The notes: generated from the letters alone by a model not told the origin. Numbered from the stretch's first letter, positions 50,816-60,027 are shown. The stretch is 64,000 nt of DNA from Bacteroidales bacterium (GCA_024401355.1 JAKSLF010000001.1:186001-250000); one strand, 5' to 3'. A program made the numbers and translations.

Positions 50816-50865
50816 GTCAAAGCCCATCCACTTCAAAACTACAAATGAAAATATTAGAAAAATCT

Positions 50866-52161
50866 TTATCTCAAATCAAGGAATTTTATTGGCTTGCGGC
50901 TCATTTCAGGATACTGCAGCTTAGAGATGTATTCAGGCGATTCGAAGCTCACCTGTGGAGCTACACGCACTTTCGATCTGAAAATGTCCTTAATCTCTTT
51001 TGAAAATGCTTCGTCGTTGCGGTCTGAGCCAATGCGCACTTTGATGTCGTCGGTACCGAGCACGTTGGTGTAGACTTCTACTACATAGTTGACTACTCCC
51101 GGTATGTCGTCCAAAATGTCGAAAAGTGCTGGTGGATAAAGTGTCGTGCCCTTGTATTTTATCATCTGTCCCTTGCGTCCAATTACTGATGATAGTCTCA
51201 TGGTGTGGCGACCACACTTGCATGGCTCTGTATAGTGGTAGCAGACGTCTCCTGTCTTGAAGCGTAGCAGAGGCATGCCTTCAACACCAAGCGATGTGAT
51301 GGTCACTTCGCCTGCTTCATTTGGTGCTACTGGATTGTTGTTCTCATCAAGGAACTCCACTATTATGAGCTCTGGCTGTGCATGTCCACCATTAAATTCT
51401 GGACAGTCAGTAAATGACGACTGCATCTCTGTCGAAGCGTATGTGCCGTGGAGGATTAGCTCCGGCCACTTGTCGTGAATCTTCTGGCCAAGGGTAGTGT
51501 ATTTGCCGTCTGGCGTGCGGAGTGCTTCACCTATGCAGACGCATTTTTTGAGGCTCGACTCGTGATAGTTTATGTTGTTCTTCTCTGCAAAATCAATGAG
51601 CTTGATGAGGAACGATGGAACGCACATGCACAATGTCGGCTTGATGCGTTTGATGGTGTCCCACTGTAGTTCTGGAATGCCGTTGCCAACACGGCTGACA
51701 CCCATGCCAAGTTCACGCGCACCAAGGAAATATGCCAAACCTGCCATGAAACGACGGTCTATGGTGACCATCTCTTGCATCACGTCATCACGCGAACATC
51801 CAGCTGTGTCAAATGATAGATGTTCGTTGTATGCCAAACGGTCAAGGTCGCCTTCGGTAAGCATAAATGTGACCGGATTACCCATCGTACCCGACGTGGT
51901 GACGAAGTCTATGACGTCACGACGGTCGACACACAAGAAGTCATCGTTGTAGGCCTGCAGGTCCGCCTTAGTCGTTACAGGTAGTTTCTGCAAGTCCTCG
52001 ATGGTCTTTATTTCTGAAGGATTGATGCCTTGCTCCTTGAACATTCGCTGATAAAATGGCGAATGGGCTGCAATGTAGTCTATTGTTTTGCGGAGCTGCT
52101 CTTCCTGAAATTGCTTTATCTCTTCTGCACTTTTATATTGAATCTCCGGGCGTCTTATCAT
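50866..52161 (-). CDS. Phenylacetate-CoA ligase-like AMP-forming enzyme (PaaK family)
   Basis: A 431-residue adenylate-forming ligase: P-loop 'VTTSGTMGNPVTFML', 'HGTYASTEMQSS', 'LRFKTGDVCYHY' and the small C-terminal domain beginning 'VIGRKGQMIKYKG'. It is of PaaK size and architecture; in anaerobic gut Bacteroidota it may activate aryl acids or take part in another pathway, as no paa genes are nearby. The gene runs tail to tail with dxs. Confidence 0.82.
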   Translation of the reverse strand: MIRRPEIQYKSAEEIKQFQEEQLRKTIDYIAAHSPFYQRMFKEQGINPSEIKTIEDLQKLPVTTKADLQAYNDDFLCVDRRDVIDFVTTSGTMGNPVTFMLTEGDLDRLAYNEHLSFDTAGCSRDDVMQEMVTIDRRFMAGLAYFLGARELGMGVSRVGNGIPELQWDTIKRIKPTLCMCVPSFLIKLIDFAEKNNINYHESSLKKCVCIGEALRTPDGKYTTLGQKIHDKWPELILHGTYASTEMQSSFTDCPEFNGGHAQPELIIVEFLDENNNPVAPNEAGEVTITSLGVEGMPLLRFKTGDVCYHYTEPCKCGRHTMRLSSVIGRKGQMIKYKGTTLYPPALFDILDDIPGVVNYVVEVYTNVLGTDDIKVRIGSDRNDEAFSKEIKDIFRSKVRVAPQVSFESPEYISKLQYPEMSRKPIKFLDLR

Positions 52162-52230
52162 TGTCTTAGTTTTTACATCGCAAAAGTAAGAATTTTTGTA
52201 GTTTATCTCGCCCTCAAATAAAAATATTTG

Positions 52231-52238
52231 TATATTTG
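52231..52238 (+). promoter_or_regulatory. -7 box TATATTTG before the 52289 lipoprotein gene
   Basis: Matches TANNTTTG, 50 bp before the ATG. A -33 TTTG at the expected distance is missing, so assignment is moderate. Confidence 0.45.
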
Positions 52239-52288
52239 CACCAAAAATAAGTTTATATTATAGAAGTAAAATATTTCTCTACATAATT

Positions 52289-53101
52289 ATGAAAAAGTCA
52301 GTATTCATTTCGGTTTCGGCTCTCGCTGCAATGACTTTGGTTTCTTGCGCAGGCGGCAATAAAAGCAACAATGACAATGCAGTAATCACTAAGGAAAACG
52401 TAGCCGAAGAGGTGCGTGATTTTGTATACCCTCTTCCAACAGCATTTCAGATAACTGACATGCTCAACGAAATTGGTGCTGACTATATGCTTACACTCTG
52501 CAACGACGATGCTGCCGTTGACAAGTATCTTACTGAGTCAAAGCGCGCCATCAACCTTGGCGTTTATAGCGCTGACGTATGCTATGCGTCAACATACAAT
52601 CAGCATCAGACTGTTATGGTCTACATGGAGGCTATCAAGAAGCTTATCGATGATCTTGATATGACTCAGGCTGTTGACCCAGAGTTGCCAAGCAAAATCG
52701 AAAACAACGAGAATAACAAGGACGAGTTGACTAATCTTATCACTGATTCGTTCTACGACGCATACGACTACCTCAACAAGAACGAGCGCGGTCCTGTTTC
52801 ACTCCTTATTGTTGCTGGTAGCTGGACTGAAGGTCTCTATCTCGCTACTCACATCTCTGAATATACTTTCAACAACAAGGAGATGGTCAAGATCGTTATG
52901 TCACAGAAGGAGCCTCTCATGAAGCTTGTCGAACTCCTCAACAAGTATAAGGGTGTTGAGAATATCGACAACATGTTGGCCGACCTCGCTCCACTTCATG
53001 CTATTTTCAGCCAGGTTGACGAAGGCGGTATCTCTGAGCAGCAGAGTGAGAATATCAGAACTGCTGTTGAGGCTATCCGTAGCAAGGCTGTAGCATACTA
53101 A
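52289..53101 (+). CDS. Hypothetical lipoprotein
   Basis: A 270-residue lipoprotein (MKKSVFISVSALAAMTLVSC, Cys20) followed by an Asn/Ser linker and an all-helical body with no recognised motif. Conserved-looking helices include 'FVYPLPTAFQITDMLNEIGADYML' and 'GPVSLLIVAGSWTEGLYLATHI', the kind of core seen in conserved Bacteroidales lipoproteins of unknown function. Highly biased codons suggest good expression. Single gene with its own terminator. Confidence 0.75.
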   Translation: MKKSVFISVSALAAMTLVSCAGGNKSNNDNAVITKENVAEEVRDFVYPLPTAFQITDMLNEIGADYMLTLCNDDAAVDKYLTESKRAINLGVYSADVCYASTYNQHQTVMVYMEAIKKLIDDLDMTQAVDPELPSKIENNENNKDELTNLITDSFYDAYDYLNKNERGPVSLLIVAGSWTEGLYLATHISEYTFNNKEMVKIVMSQKEPLMKLVELLNKYKGVENIDNMLADLAPLHAIFSQVDEGGISEQQSENIRTAVEAIRSKAVAY

Positions 53102-53130
53102 GGATCTATTCGACAAAAGGTAATATGTGT

Positions 53131-53163
53131 GGAGACGGAGCTAAGCCCCGTCTCCGCTTTTTT
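53131..53163 (+). terminator. Terminator after the lipoprotein gene
   Basis: GGAGACGG with CCGTCTCC stem, followed after GC by T6. Confidence 0.8.
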
Positions 53164-53178
53164 GCATAGAAGGTACAA

Positions 53179-53670
53179 ATGATAGGACAACAGCAGGTTT
53201 ATGATAGGCTGGCAAGCCTTGGTATCGAATTTGATTATCTCGAGCATCCCGAAGCTCCAACGATTGAAATAGCACGCCAATATTGGAAGGGTTTCGCTGG
53301 CACTCATTGCAAGAATCTTTTCTTCCGCAACCATAAGGGCAATAAGCATTATCTTGTGATTGTCCATTGCGATCAGGCACTCGACATTCATTCACTCGAA
53401 AAGGTCCTTGGTGAAGGCAAACTGAGTTTCGCCTCGCCCGAGAGAATGATGAAATATCTTGGCCTGAAGCCAGGATCGGTAAGTCCGTTCGGTTTGGTTA
53501 ACGACCAGAACAAGGAGGTGATAGTTTTCCTCGACGACAACCTTCTCAATGCATCAAGATTATCATTCCATCCCAACGACAATCGTGCTTCGCTCTCTAT
53601 TGCACTCGACGATTTCAAGAAGTATATGGATTCGACGGGTAACCACTATGAATGGCGACACCTCTACTAA
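53179..53670 (+). CDS. Free-standing prolyl-tRNA editing protein (ProX/YbaK family)
   Basis: A 163-residue INS-superfamily deacylase: 'YDRLASLGIEFDYLEHPEAPTIE', 'GTHCKNLFFRN', 'LSFASPERMMKYLGLKPGSVSPFGLVND' including the catalytic-lysine region of the family around 'CKNLF'. Free-standing ProX proteins clear Ala-tRNA-Pro. It is followed 16 bp later by the pyridoxal kinase gene. Confidence 0.85.
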   Translation: MIGQQQVYDRLASLGIEFDYLEHPEAPTIEIARQYWKGFAGTHCKNLFFRNHKGNKHYLVIVHCDQALDIHSLEKVLGEGKLSFASPERMMKYLGLKPGSVSPFGLVNDQNKEVIVFLDDNLLNASRLSFHPNDNRASLSIALDDFKKYMDSTGNHYEWRHLY

Positions 53671-53686
53671 TCTGAAACATACAGCA

Positions 53687-54523
53687 ATGGCCAATTTTCA
53701 AGAAATACAAGGTGCAAAACGCGTATTGCTCGTCAATGACATGTGCGGCTATGGTAAGGTGGCTCTCGCTGCTATGATTCCTATTGTTACACATGCAGGA
53801 CATGTGACGTATAATATGCCTACCTGTGTGGTGAGCAATAATTTGGAGCTTGGCAAGTTCAGCTTGCTTGATACTACTGACCACATAAGGCGTACTATAG
53901 CCGTATACGACGAACTTGGTTTCCGTTTCGATGCTATATCGACTGGTTTCATTGTCAACCAGACGCAGGCAAAGATGATATCAGAATACTGTCAGCGTAA
54001 GGCGGAGGAAGGTGCTATGATTTTTGTCGACCCTATTATGGGCGACGAGGGTCGTCTATATAATGGTGTTGAAGAACCTACGATTGTATGCATGCGTGAG
54101 TTGGTTCGTATCGCCGATGTTATTGTGCCAAACTACACTGAGGCCGCATATCTGACCGGTATGCCATACAAGGAGAATATAACAACCAGTGAGGCACATG
54201 AGTTGATTGATGCTCTCCGCAAGATAGGTAGCAAATCGGTGATCGTAACAAGCGCTATGGTAAATGGCAATACTGAGGTGATTGGCTACGATGTTAAGGA
54301 GAATGAGTATTTCACTTTGCCATATAGTGTGGTGCCTGTAAGGTTGCCTGGTACTGGCGATATGTTTTCTGCAGTACTTGTGAGCGAGGTGCTCAACGGG
54401 AAGTCACTGCGCAATGCTACACAACGTGCTATGGATGTTGTCCGCAATCTCGTAATCAAATATAAGGATACGCCAGAAAAATGCTATGGCATTCCTATTG
54501 AAGAGTGTCTCGATATGATATAA
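53687..54523 (+). CDS. Pyridoxal/pyridoxamine kinase
   Basis: A 278-residue ribokinase-fold kinase of the PdxK/PdxY type that phosphorylates B6 vitamers. Visible are 'VLLVNDMCGYGKVALAAMIPI', 'VDPIMGDEGRLYNG', 'VPNYTEAAYLTG' and the anion hole and base 'RLPGTGDMFSAVLVSE' (catalytic Asp in GTGD). I start at ATG 53687 (MANFQEIQGAKRV); the long upstream frame is inside proX in another phase. Likely co-transcribed with proX. Confidence 0.88.
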   Translation: MANFQEIQGAKRVLLVNDMCGYGKVALAAMIPIVTHAGHVTYNMPTCVVSNNLELGKFSLLDTTDHIRRTIAVYDELGFRFDAISTGFIVNQTQAKMISEYCQRKAEEGAMIFVDPIMGDEGRLYNGVEEPTIVCMRELVRIADVIVPNYTEAAYLTGMPYKENITTSEAHELIDALRKIGSKSVIVTSAMVNGNTEVIGYDVKENEYFTLPYSVVPVRLPGTGDMFSAVLVSEVLNGKSLRNATQRAMDVVRNLVIKYKDTPEKCYGIPIEECLDMI

Positions 54524-54594
54524 AAAGAGATTGCCAGCCAGGATTGGGTACCCGACTGACAATCTGAAGGATGGATAACTAATGTTTTTTCTTT

Positions 54595-55185
54595 TTAGCA
54601 AGCCATAGGCTCAAGTGTTGCACGTCGTGCTCTTACGTCTCTCTGCCACATGGCGTAGATGTCATGGCTGGCGAGACGCGCATTGCCTTCGGTCTGAACC
54701 AGTCTGCTACGGCGAGCATAGATGTCTGCACCGGCAGTAAGAAGGAAGTCAATGCTGAAGGTGTTGACTTCGCTGAAATCTATGGTGTCAGAGGTGTTGT
54801 CCGCAATGAGTGATTTGTGATATGTACGAGCCATGTCACCAATGAGTTTTAGGCTCTCGGTTGCACGGTCTGTACTGCAGATGATGTGGGTAATGTGCTT
54901 GTTCGAGTTGAGAATAGCTGTGAGAGCTGTCTCAAGGTCGGCCTCAGTGTCCTGTATGGCAATAACCGAGGTATTGATGCTCATGGCACGGCACATCGTT
55001 TTCCAGTTGCTGCATACGTCACTCTGTCCTATGATGAGAAGTTCGCCATCAAAAGGGATGACTGATGAGATAACTGATTCGCACAATGTGAAATGGTCTG
55101 TGTCAAGTTTGATGTGCTCAAACCCTGTCTTGTATGTGCAAGCGTTGATGAAGCTTGTTGCCATATTTGTTATCTCTGTCCTCAT
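54595..55185 (-). CDS. Hypothetical protein, resembles part of a class V aminotransferase fold
   Basis: A 196-residue cytosolic-looking protein. 'LCESVISSVIPFDGELLIIGQSDVCSNW', 'THIICSTDRATESLKLIGDMARTYHKSLIADNTSDTIDFSEVN' and 'SIDFLLTAGADIY' recall the order of strands in the large domain of fold-type I PLP enzymes (TDxxT-like, xDxxS, and the strand that should carry the PLP lysine). The lysine is not seen and the small domain is missing. So it is either a decayed or repurposed aminotransferase-like protein, or the likeness is accidental. Confidence 0.5.
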   Translation of the reverse strand: MRTEITNMATSFINACTYKTGFEHIKLDTDHFTLCESVISSVIPFDGELLIIGQSDVCSNWKTMCRAMSINTSVIAIQDTEADLETALTAILNSNKHITHIICSTDRATESLKLIGDMARTYHKSLIADNTSDTIDFSEVNTFSIDFLLTAGADIYARRSRLVQTEGNARLASHDIYAMWQRDVRARRATLEPMAC

Positions 55186-55313
55186 AGTCGTGCGTCTTAC
55201 CTGTTTTCACTTACATGACAATCAAATGTCCTTTCACACGTATGCTTATAAAGAAAAAATTGCAAAAAATTTTCATTGTGTTACTAGATTATGCTCTTCT
55301 TGATTAAAAAGTG

Positions 55314-55321
55314 TAACTTTG
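55314..55321 (+). promoter_or_regulatory. -7 box TAACTTTG before the M20 deacylase gene
   Basis: Matches TANNTTTG; 15 bp before the ATG at 55337, giving a very short leader. No clear -33. Confidence 0.45.
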
Positions 55322-55336
55322 TGCTGGTTAATTTTG

Positions 55337-56410
55337 ATGGATATGACTTACGACATAAAAACACTTACGGCCGAGTCTGTTGATCTTCTCAAACAGATGA
55401 TTGCAACTCCTTCTTTGTCACGAAATGAGAATGATGTGGCAGATCTGATCGAGAAATGGATGAACGATAGAGGTCTGAGGGTTGAAAGGATAGGCAACAA
55501 CCTTATTCTTGGTCTTGACAATGTTGTTGATGGCAAGCCTGTGATAATGCTCAATTCGCATATTGACACTGTGAAACCGGCTTCTGGCTATACACGCGAC
55601 CCTTTCACACCAAGTGTCGAGGAGGGTAGGTTGTGGGGACTAGGTAGCAATGATGCAGGTGGACCAATGGTGTCACTTCTGGCAACATATCGCTTCCTGA
55701 CACAGAGCGAACAGCCATATAACCTTATTTACGTTGCATCGTGTGAGGAAGAAGTGAGCGGCAAGGGTGGTGTCGAGTCTGTTATACCGAAACTTGGTCG
55801 TGTCGATCTTGCTGTGGTCGGCGAACCGACGAAGATGCAGATGGCTGTTGCCGAAAAGGGTCTTATGGTGCTTGATTGTACTGCTCATGGCAAGAGTGGA
55901 CATGCCGCACGCAACGAAGGTGTCAATGCCATTTACGAGGCGTTGCCAAGCATTGAGTGGTTTCGCACTTATGTGTTCGATAGGGTATCACCGTTCCTTG
56001 GACCTGTCAAGATGAGTGTTACTCAGGTCGAGGCTGGCACACAGCATAATGTTGTTCCCGACCAGTGTAAGTTTGTTGTCGATGTCAGGGTGAATGAGAT
56101 GTATAGCAATGTCGAGTTGCTCGGCATGATTAAGAGTATGGTGGCCTGCGACGTGCAGGAACGCTCAACACGTCTCAATAGTTCGGCTATCAACATGGAT
56201 CACCCTATTGTGCGCCGCGGATCAGAAATGGGATTGACTACATTCGGATCGCCAACAATGAGCGACCAGGCGCTGATGCCATTTACGTCAATAAAGATCG
56301 GACCTGGCGATTCTGCTCGTTCGCATACTGCTGACGAGTATATCTATATTTCTGAAATTGAAGATGGTGTAGCCAAATACATTGATCTTCTCGACAAGCT
56401 CAAGCTGTGA
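55337..56410 (+). CDS. argE: M20-family N-acyl-ornithine deacylase (ArgE-like)
   Basis: A 357-residue metallohydrolase: 'VIMLNSHIDTVKPASGY' (first metal His and Asp), 'LWGLGSNDAGGPMVSLLA' (bridging Asp), 'VASCEEEVSGKGG' (Glu-Glu general base and ligand) and 'AVVGEPTKMQMAVAEKG'. It releases ornithine from N-acetyl- or, in Bacteroidota, probably N-succinyl-ornithine. Start chosen at 55337; Met at 55343 is also possible. It ends 11 bp inside the convergent glycosyltransferase gene. No other arg genes are adjacent. Confidence 0.82.
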   Translation: MDMTYDIKTLTAESVDLLKQMIATPSLSRNENDVADLIEKWMNDRGLRVERIGNNLILGLDNVVDGKPVIMLNSHIDTVKPASGYTRDPFTPSVEEGRLWGLGSNDAGGPMVSLLATYRFLTQSEQPYNLIYVASCEEEVSGKGGVESVIPKLGRVDLAVVGEPTKMQMAVAEKGLMVLDCTAHGKSGHAARNEGVNAIYEALPSIEWFRTYVFDRVSPFLGPVKMSVTQVEAGTQHNVVPDQCKFVVDVRVNEMYSNVELLGMIKSMVACDVQERSTRLNSSAINMDHPIVRRGSEMGLTTFGSPTMSDQALMPFTSIKIGPGDSARSHTADEYIYISEIEDGVAKYIDLLDKLKL

Positions 56411-57422
56411 GTTTGTTGAAGGTCTTTCTCCCTTTGAGATAATAATTGAATATAAGACTGAACTTCATTACTTCTACTGGGAGTGATGAGGTTCTTTTAT
56501 TTTTTAAGGCATTGCGTTTTCTTAGGGTGTGTCTGATAGAACCGAAGAAGCTCCAGTGTGCTTTGACGATGGATGCACAAAATGCCCACTGCCCATTAAT
56601 GATAAATCGTACTCCAGCAACACCATCGAGTATCAGTCTTAGGAATATGACAATCGGCCACATGTGGCTGTTATAGTTCTTCGCCATCATGATGAGGTTG
56701 TTGCGGAAATTGAGGTAGGTCTTTCGTGGATTGGTGCTGTTGAGTGTTGCACCTCCTAGATGATAAACTGATGAAGTGCCACATGCTACGATACGTTTCC
56801 CGTCATTGCGCATGCGCCAACAGAGGTCTATCTCCTCCATGTGCGCAAAGAAGTCTTCATCCAGACCTCCATAGCTAAGATACAATGCCCGGCGAACCAT
56901 TAGTGCAGCACCACTTCCCCATAGGCAATCTGCATTATCGTCATACTGTCCGTGGTCTTCTTCTATCGTGTCCATTATTCTGCCACGGCAGAATGGGTAT
57001 CCAAGCCAGTCGATGTAACCGCCTGCTGCACCGGCATATTCAAAGTGTGTATGGCGCTTGTCGTCAATTATCTTTGGTGTGCATGCGGCAATTTCACTGT
57101 CGGAGTCCATCAGAGAGAGTAGTGGTTCTAGCCAATGAGGTGTTGTCGCTACGTCCGAATTGAGGAGAACTATATATTCGTAGTCAAGTTGTGCTATGGC
57201 TCTATTATAGCCTCCTGTGAAGCCGTAGTTCTTGTCCAGCCGTACGATATGCACTTCTGGAAATGTAGTCGTGACATACTCTATGCTACCATCGATCGAG
57301 GCATTGTCTGCCACTATGACATCGACAATGTCACTTGACGAGGTCTCTACTACGGTCGGAAGATAGCGCTTTAACAGCGCTTCACCGTTCCAGTTCAGTA
57401 TGACAACACCTACTCGTTTCAT
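56400..57422 (-). CDS. Glycosyltransferase family 2
   Basis: A 340-residue GT-A enzyme resembling rhamnosyltransferases: 'VGVVILNWNGEALLKRYLPTVV', 'VIVADNASIDGS', 'YNRAIAQLDYEYIVLLNSDVATTP' (nucleotide and metal site), and 'FFAHMEEIDLCWRMRNDGKRI'. C-terminal hydrophobic stretches (~258-300) suggest membrane association. Probably glycan or lipopolysaccharide assembly. Precedes the inositol-phosphatase family gene by 4 bp on the wrong side (that gene lies upstream), so the minus-strand order is mtaB, suhB-like, GT2. Confidence 0.85.
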   Translation of the reverse strand: MKRVGVVILNWNGEALLKRYLPTVVETSSSDIVDVIVADNASIDGSIEYVTTTFPEVHIVRLDKNYGFTGGYNRAIAQLDYEYIVLLNSDVATTPHWLEPLLSLMDSDSEIAACTPKIIDDKRHTHFEYAGAAGGYIDWLGYPFCRGRIMDTIEEDHGQYDDNADCLWGSGAALMVRRALYLSYGGLDEDFFAHMEEIDLCWRMRNDGKRIVACGTSSVYHLGGATLNSTNPRKTYLNFRNNLIMMAKNYNSHMWPIVIFLRLILDGVAGVRFIINGQWAFCASIVKAHWSFFGSIRHTLRKRNALKNKRTSSLPVEVMKFSLIFNYYLKGRKTFNKLTA

Positions 57423-57426
57423 GGAA

Positions 57427-58218
57427 CTATTCTGCTATGGTGTCTTTGATTATTTGCATGAATTCGTCATGCAAGATGCCGTTGCTAGCCACTATTTCAC
57501 GTCCGAATAGGTAGTTGCTATTGCCATTGAAATCGCAAACTTTGCCTCCTGCTTCAGTAACCAGAAGACTGCCTGCTGCCACGTCGTATGGCTTAAGGTC
57601 ATATTCATAGAAGACGTCAAAACGTCCGGCTGCTGTATAGGCAAGGTCTGTCGCTGCTGAACCTATGCGACGAACGCCCTGCGCATCGATCATGAGTTTG
57701 TTGAGCGATTTCATATAGCCATCCATGCGGTCGAAGTTGTTGTAGGGAAAACCTGTGGCTACAAGTGCGTTCCCTACGGCTGGCGCTTTGCTTGCCTTTA
57801 TTGGTTCTCCGTTCAGATAAGCACCACCACCAAGCCATGCTGAATATAGTTCGCAGCGGCTCAGTTCATAGACTACACCGACTACTATGCGTTCATTTTC
57901 CATCAGTCCGATGCTGATGGCGTAAGGTGGCATGCTGTGGATGAAGTTGGTCGTGCCATCTATTGGATCGACTACCCAGTTGTATGTTTCACCCCTGTCA
58001 GTACGTGTCGATTCCTCGGTAATATATCCAGCCTCAGGCAATATTTTCTCTAGTCCTTCAACAAGCAGCTTTTCTGAATATTTGTCCATCTGAGTCACAA
58101 AGTCATTATGGCCTTTGCTCTCTATTACAAGACCGTTGGCTTTGCGGTATTCTTTCAGCTTCTCACCTGTCGACTGGGCTAGTTTAGCTACTTCTTGGCA
58201 TATATCCTTGTAGTTCAT
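57427..58218 (-). CDS. Inositol monophosphatase-family protein (SuhB-like)
   Basis: A 263-residue phosphatase with the two metal motifs 'YITEESTR' and 'WVVDPIDGTTNFIHSMP' and the C-terminal 'LKPYDVAAGSLLVTEAGG'. It hydrolyses inositol 1-phosphate or related sugar phosphates; in some bacteria SuhB also aids rRNA transcription. Short gaps on both sides (4 and 10 bp) indicate co-transcription with mtaB and the GT2 gene. Confidence 0.87.
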   Translation of the reverse strand: MNYKDICQEVAKLAQSTGEKLKEYRKANGLVIESKGHNDFVTQMDKYSEKLLVEGLEKILPEAGYITEESTRTDRGETYNWVVDPIDGTTNFIHSMPPYAISIGLMENERIVVGVVYELSRCELYSAWLGGGAYLNGEPIKASKAPAVGNALVATGFPYNNFDRMDGYMKSLNKLMIDAQGVRRIGSAATDLAYTAAGRFDVFYEYDLKPYDVAAGSLLVTEAGGKVCDFNGNSNYLFGREIVASNGILHDEFMQIIKDTIAE

Positions 58219-58228
58219 GGGAATATGG

Positions 58229-59545
58229 TTAAATGAGTGTGCCTACGATGGCTTGTTTATCTAGTGTTAGCATGTCGAGTCTGACACGCTGAATCGTATT
58301 TGTCAGTTCTGGATGTGATGGTATTTCTACTTTGAGATAATTCTCTGTAAATCCACTCATCTTGCCCTCCTTTTCGCTCGATTCTACGAGTATTGTTGCC
58401 TCTGAGCCTATAAAATTTTTATAGAAGGCTATGCGTCGCTCTTCTGATAGGTCGTGAAGAACTGCATTTCGTCTGTGTCGTTCCGGAATAGGTACAACGG
58501 GCTTTATCTTTAGGGCCATGGTGTTGGGCCTTTCGCTGTATGTGAAGACGTGCAGCTGACTGAAGTCTATGCTTTCGATAAATTTGTGCGACTCGTTGAA
58601 GCATTCTTCTGTCTCACCGTTGACGCCTACAATGACGTCAATGCCAATGAAGGCATGTGGCATGTAGTGTTTGATACACGCAATCTTGTCAGCGAAGAAG
58701 GCTTTGTCATAGCGTCGGCGCATAAGCTGTAGTACGGCGTCTGAACCCGACTGCAACGGAACATGAAAATGAGGCATGAACTTGCTCGACTGGCTGACAT
58801 GGCGTATTATATCTTCAGTAAGAAGGTTGGGTTCTATTGATGATATGCGGTAGCGTTCAACTCCGCTGACTCCTTCAAGTGCTTCAACTAGTTGGAGAAA
58901 CGATTCTCCATTGCGGTGACCAAAGTCGCCAATGTTGACTCCTGTGAGTATTATCTCTTTCGCACCATGCTGTGCCGCACATCGTGCTTCGGCAATGGTG
59001 TTCTCGATGGTGTCGCTGCGACTTGTTCCACGTGCAAACGGAATTGTACAGTATGAGCAGAAATAGTCACAGCCGTCCTGTATCTTGAGAAAGGATCTTG
59101 TTCGGTCGCCCGATGAGAATGATGGCTTGAAGGCCTTGTCTTTCATTATTTCACCAGCAACTATGTCTGTGTCCTTCTTTTTCTGCAGATTGCTTAGGTG
59201 CTCGACTATGTCGTTCTTCTCGTTGGAACCCAGCACAAGGTCTACACCCTCTATGGCGGCTACTTGTTGTGGCTCAAGTTGTGCATAGCAGCCTGTGACA
59301 ACAATGAAGGCGTCGGCATTTCTCTTGATGCAACGTTTTATCATCTGTCGGCATTTCCTGTTGGCCTCTTCTGTGACAGAACATGTGTTTATCACATATA
59401 CGTCGGCACGCGAGTCGAAATCTACGCGCTCAAAGCCCACCTCTGCCATGCGACGACTCATTTCTGATGTCTCACTAAAATTTAGTTTGCATCCAAGAGT
59501 GTGGAAGGCTGCCTGCTTATGCTGGAATATTGAAGAATCTATCAT
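58229..59545 (-). CDS. mtaB: tRNA (t6A37) methylthiotransferase MtaB
   Basis: A 438-residue radical-SAM methylthiotransferase: N-terminal UPF0004 domain ('AAFHTLGCKLNFSETSEM', cysteines in NTCSVTEEANRKC and TGCYAQ), radical-SAM CxxxCxxC in CDYFCSYC, and a C-terminal TRAM domain. The 'HTLGCKLN' start separates MtaB from MiaB and RimO. It converts t6A37 to ms2t6A37 in tRNA-Lys. The start is ATG 59545 (MIDSSIFQHKQ); 18 further codons upstream look non-coding. Confidence 0.92.
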   Translation of the reverse strand: MIDSSIFQHKQAAFHTLGCKLNFSETSEMSRRMAEVGFERVDFDSRADVYVINTCSVTEEANRKCRQMIKRCIKRNADAFIVVTGCYAQLEPQQVAAIEGVDLVLGSNEKNDIVEHLSNLQKKKDTDIVAGEIMKDKAFKPSFSSGDRTRSFLKIQDGCDYFCSYCTIPFARGTSRSDTIENTIAEARCAAQHGAKEIILTGVNIGDFGHRNGESFLQLVEALEGVSGVERYRISSIEPNLLTEDIIRHVSQSSKFMPHFHVPLQSGSDAVLQLMRRRYDKAFFADKIACIKHYMPHAFIGIDVIVGVNGETEECFNESHKFIESIDFSQLHVFTYSERPNTMALKIKPVVPIPERHRRNAVLHDLSEERRIAFYKNFIGSEATILVESSEKEGKMSGFTENYLKVEIPSHPELTNTIQRVRLDMLTLDKQAIVGTLI

Positions 59546-59568
59546 TGACGGCTGGTGAAAGGTGTAAA

Positions 59569-59607
59569 ATAAAAAGTGGCCATTCCGTAGAAAAGCCACT
59601 TTTTATT
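59569..59607. terminator. Terminator after rpmE2
   Basis: AAAAAGTGGC with GCCACTTTTT, flanked by A/T runs on both sides; closes the minus-strand L31 gene before mtaB. Confidence 0.85.
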
Positions 59608-59649
59608 TCGTCATCGTACGGAATCAGAAATAAACCTCGGTAAGGTATA

Positions 59650-59913
59650 TTACTTCTTGCGATTCTCGAAGTGCTTCTGATAACGATTCATGAACTTGTC
59701 TACGCGACCTGCTGTGTCAACGAGCTTCACCTTACCAGTGTAGAATGGGTGTGAGCTGCTAGAGATTTCGAGCTTTACCTGTGGGTAAGTTACGCCATCG
59801 ATTTCAACAGTGTCCTTTGTAGCTGCAGTCGAGTGAACGAGGAATGTCTCGTTGTTTGACATGTCAGTGAATGCTACAAGTCTGTAGTTCTCAGGATGAA
59901 TACCTTTTTTCAT
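59650..59913 (-). CDS. rpmE2: 50S ribosomal protein L31 type B
   Basis: An 87-residue L31 of the type B form: 'MKKGIHPENYRLVAFTDMSNNETFLVHSTA' and 'SSHPFYTGKVKLVDTAGRVDKFMNRYQKH'. The zinc-binding cysteines of type A L31 are absent, so it works without zinc. It has its own promoter, a structured ~110-nt leader and its own terminator. Confidence 0.96.
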   Translation of the reverse strand: MKKGIHPENYRLVAFTDMSNNETFLVHSTAATKDTVEIDGVTYPQVKLEISSSSHPFYTGKVKLVDTAGRVDKFMNRYQKHFENRKK

Positions 59914-59955
59914 TGTAGTATAATTATATAATTATTCGTTTTTAATAGCTATTCT

Positions 59956-60015
59956 CGACAGTCCCCTGTCGGGGTTCGCTTTGTTTTTGTTGATATTCTA
60001 TCCATGAAAGGATAG
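59956..60015 (-). ncRNA. Candidate L31 leader RNA with alternative hairpins
   Basis: CTATCC (59998-60003) pairs with GGATAG (60010-60015). Nearer the gene two overlapping helices compete: CGACA (59956-59960) with TGTCG (59967-59971), or CCCC (59963-59966) with GGGG (59971-59974). L31 leaders regulate several phyla; none known to me fits this one. Confidence 0.45.
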
Positions 60016-60027
60016 TCTATCGGGGTG

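Noticed and set aside
50816-50865. Short plus-strand gene starting at the dxs stop (ATG within GGGATGAG)
   Set aside because: It would run antisense into the paaK-like gene and has no recognisable content.
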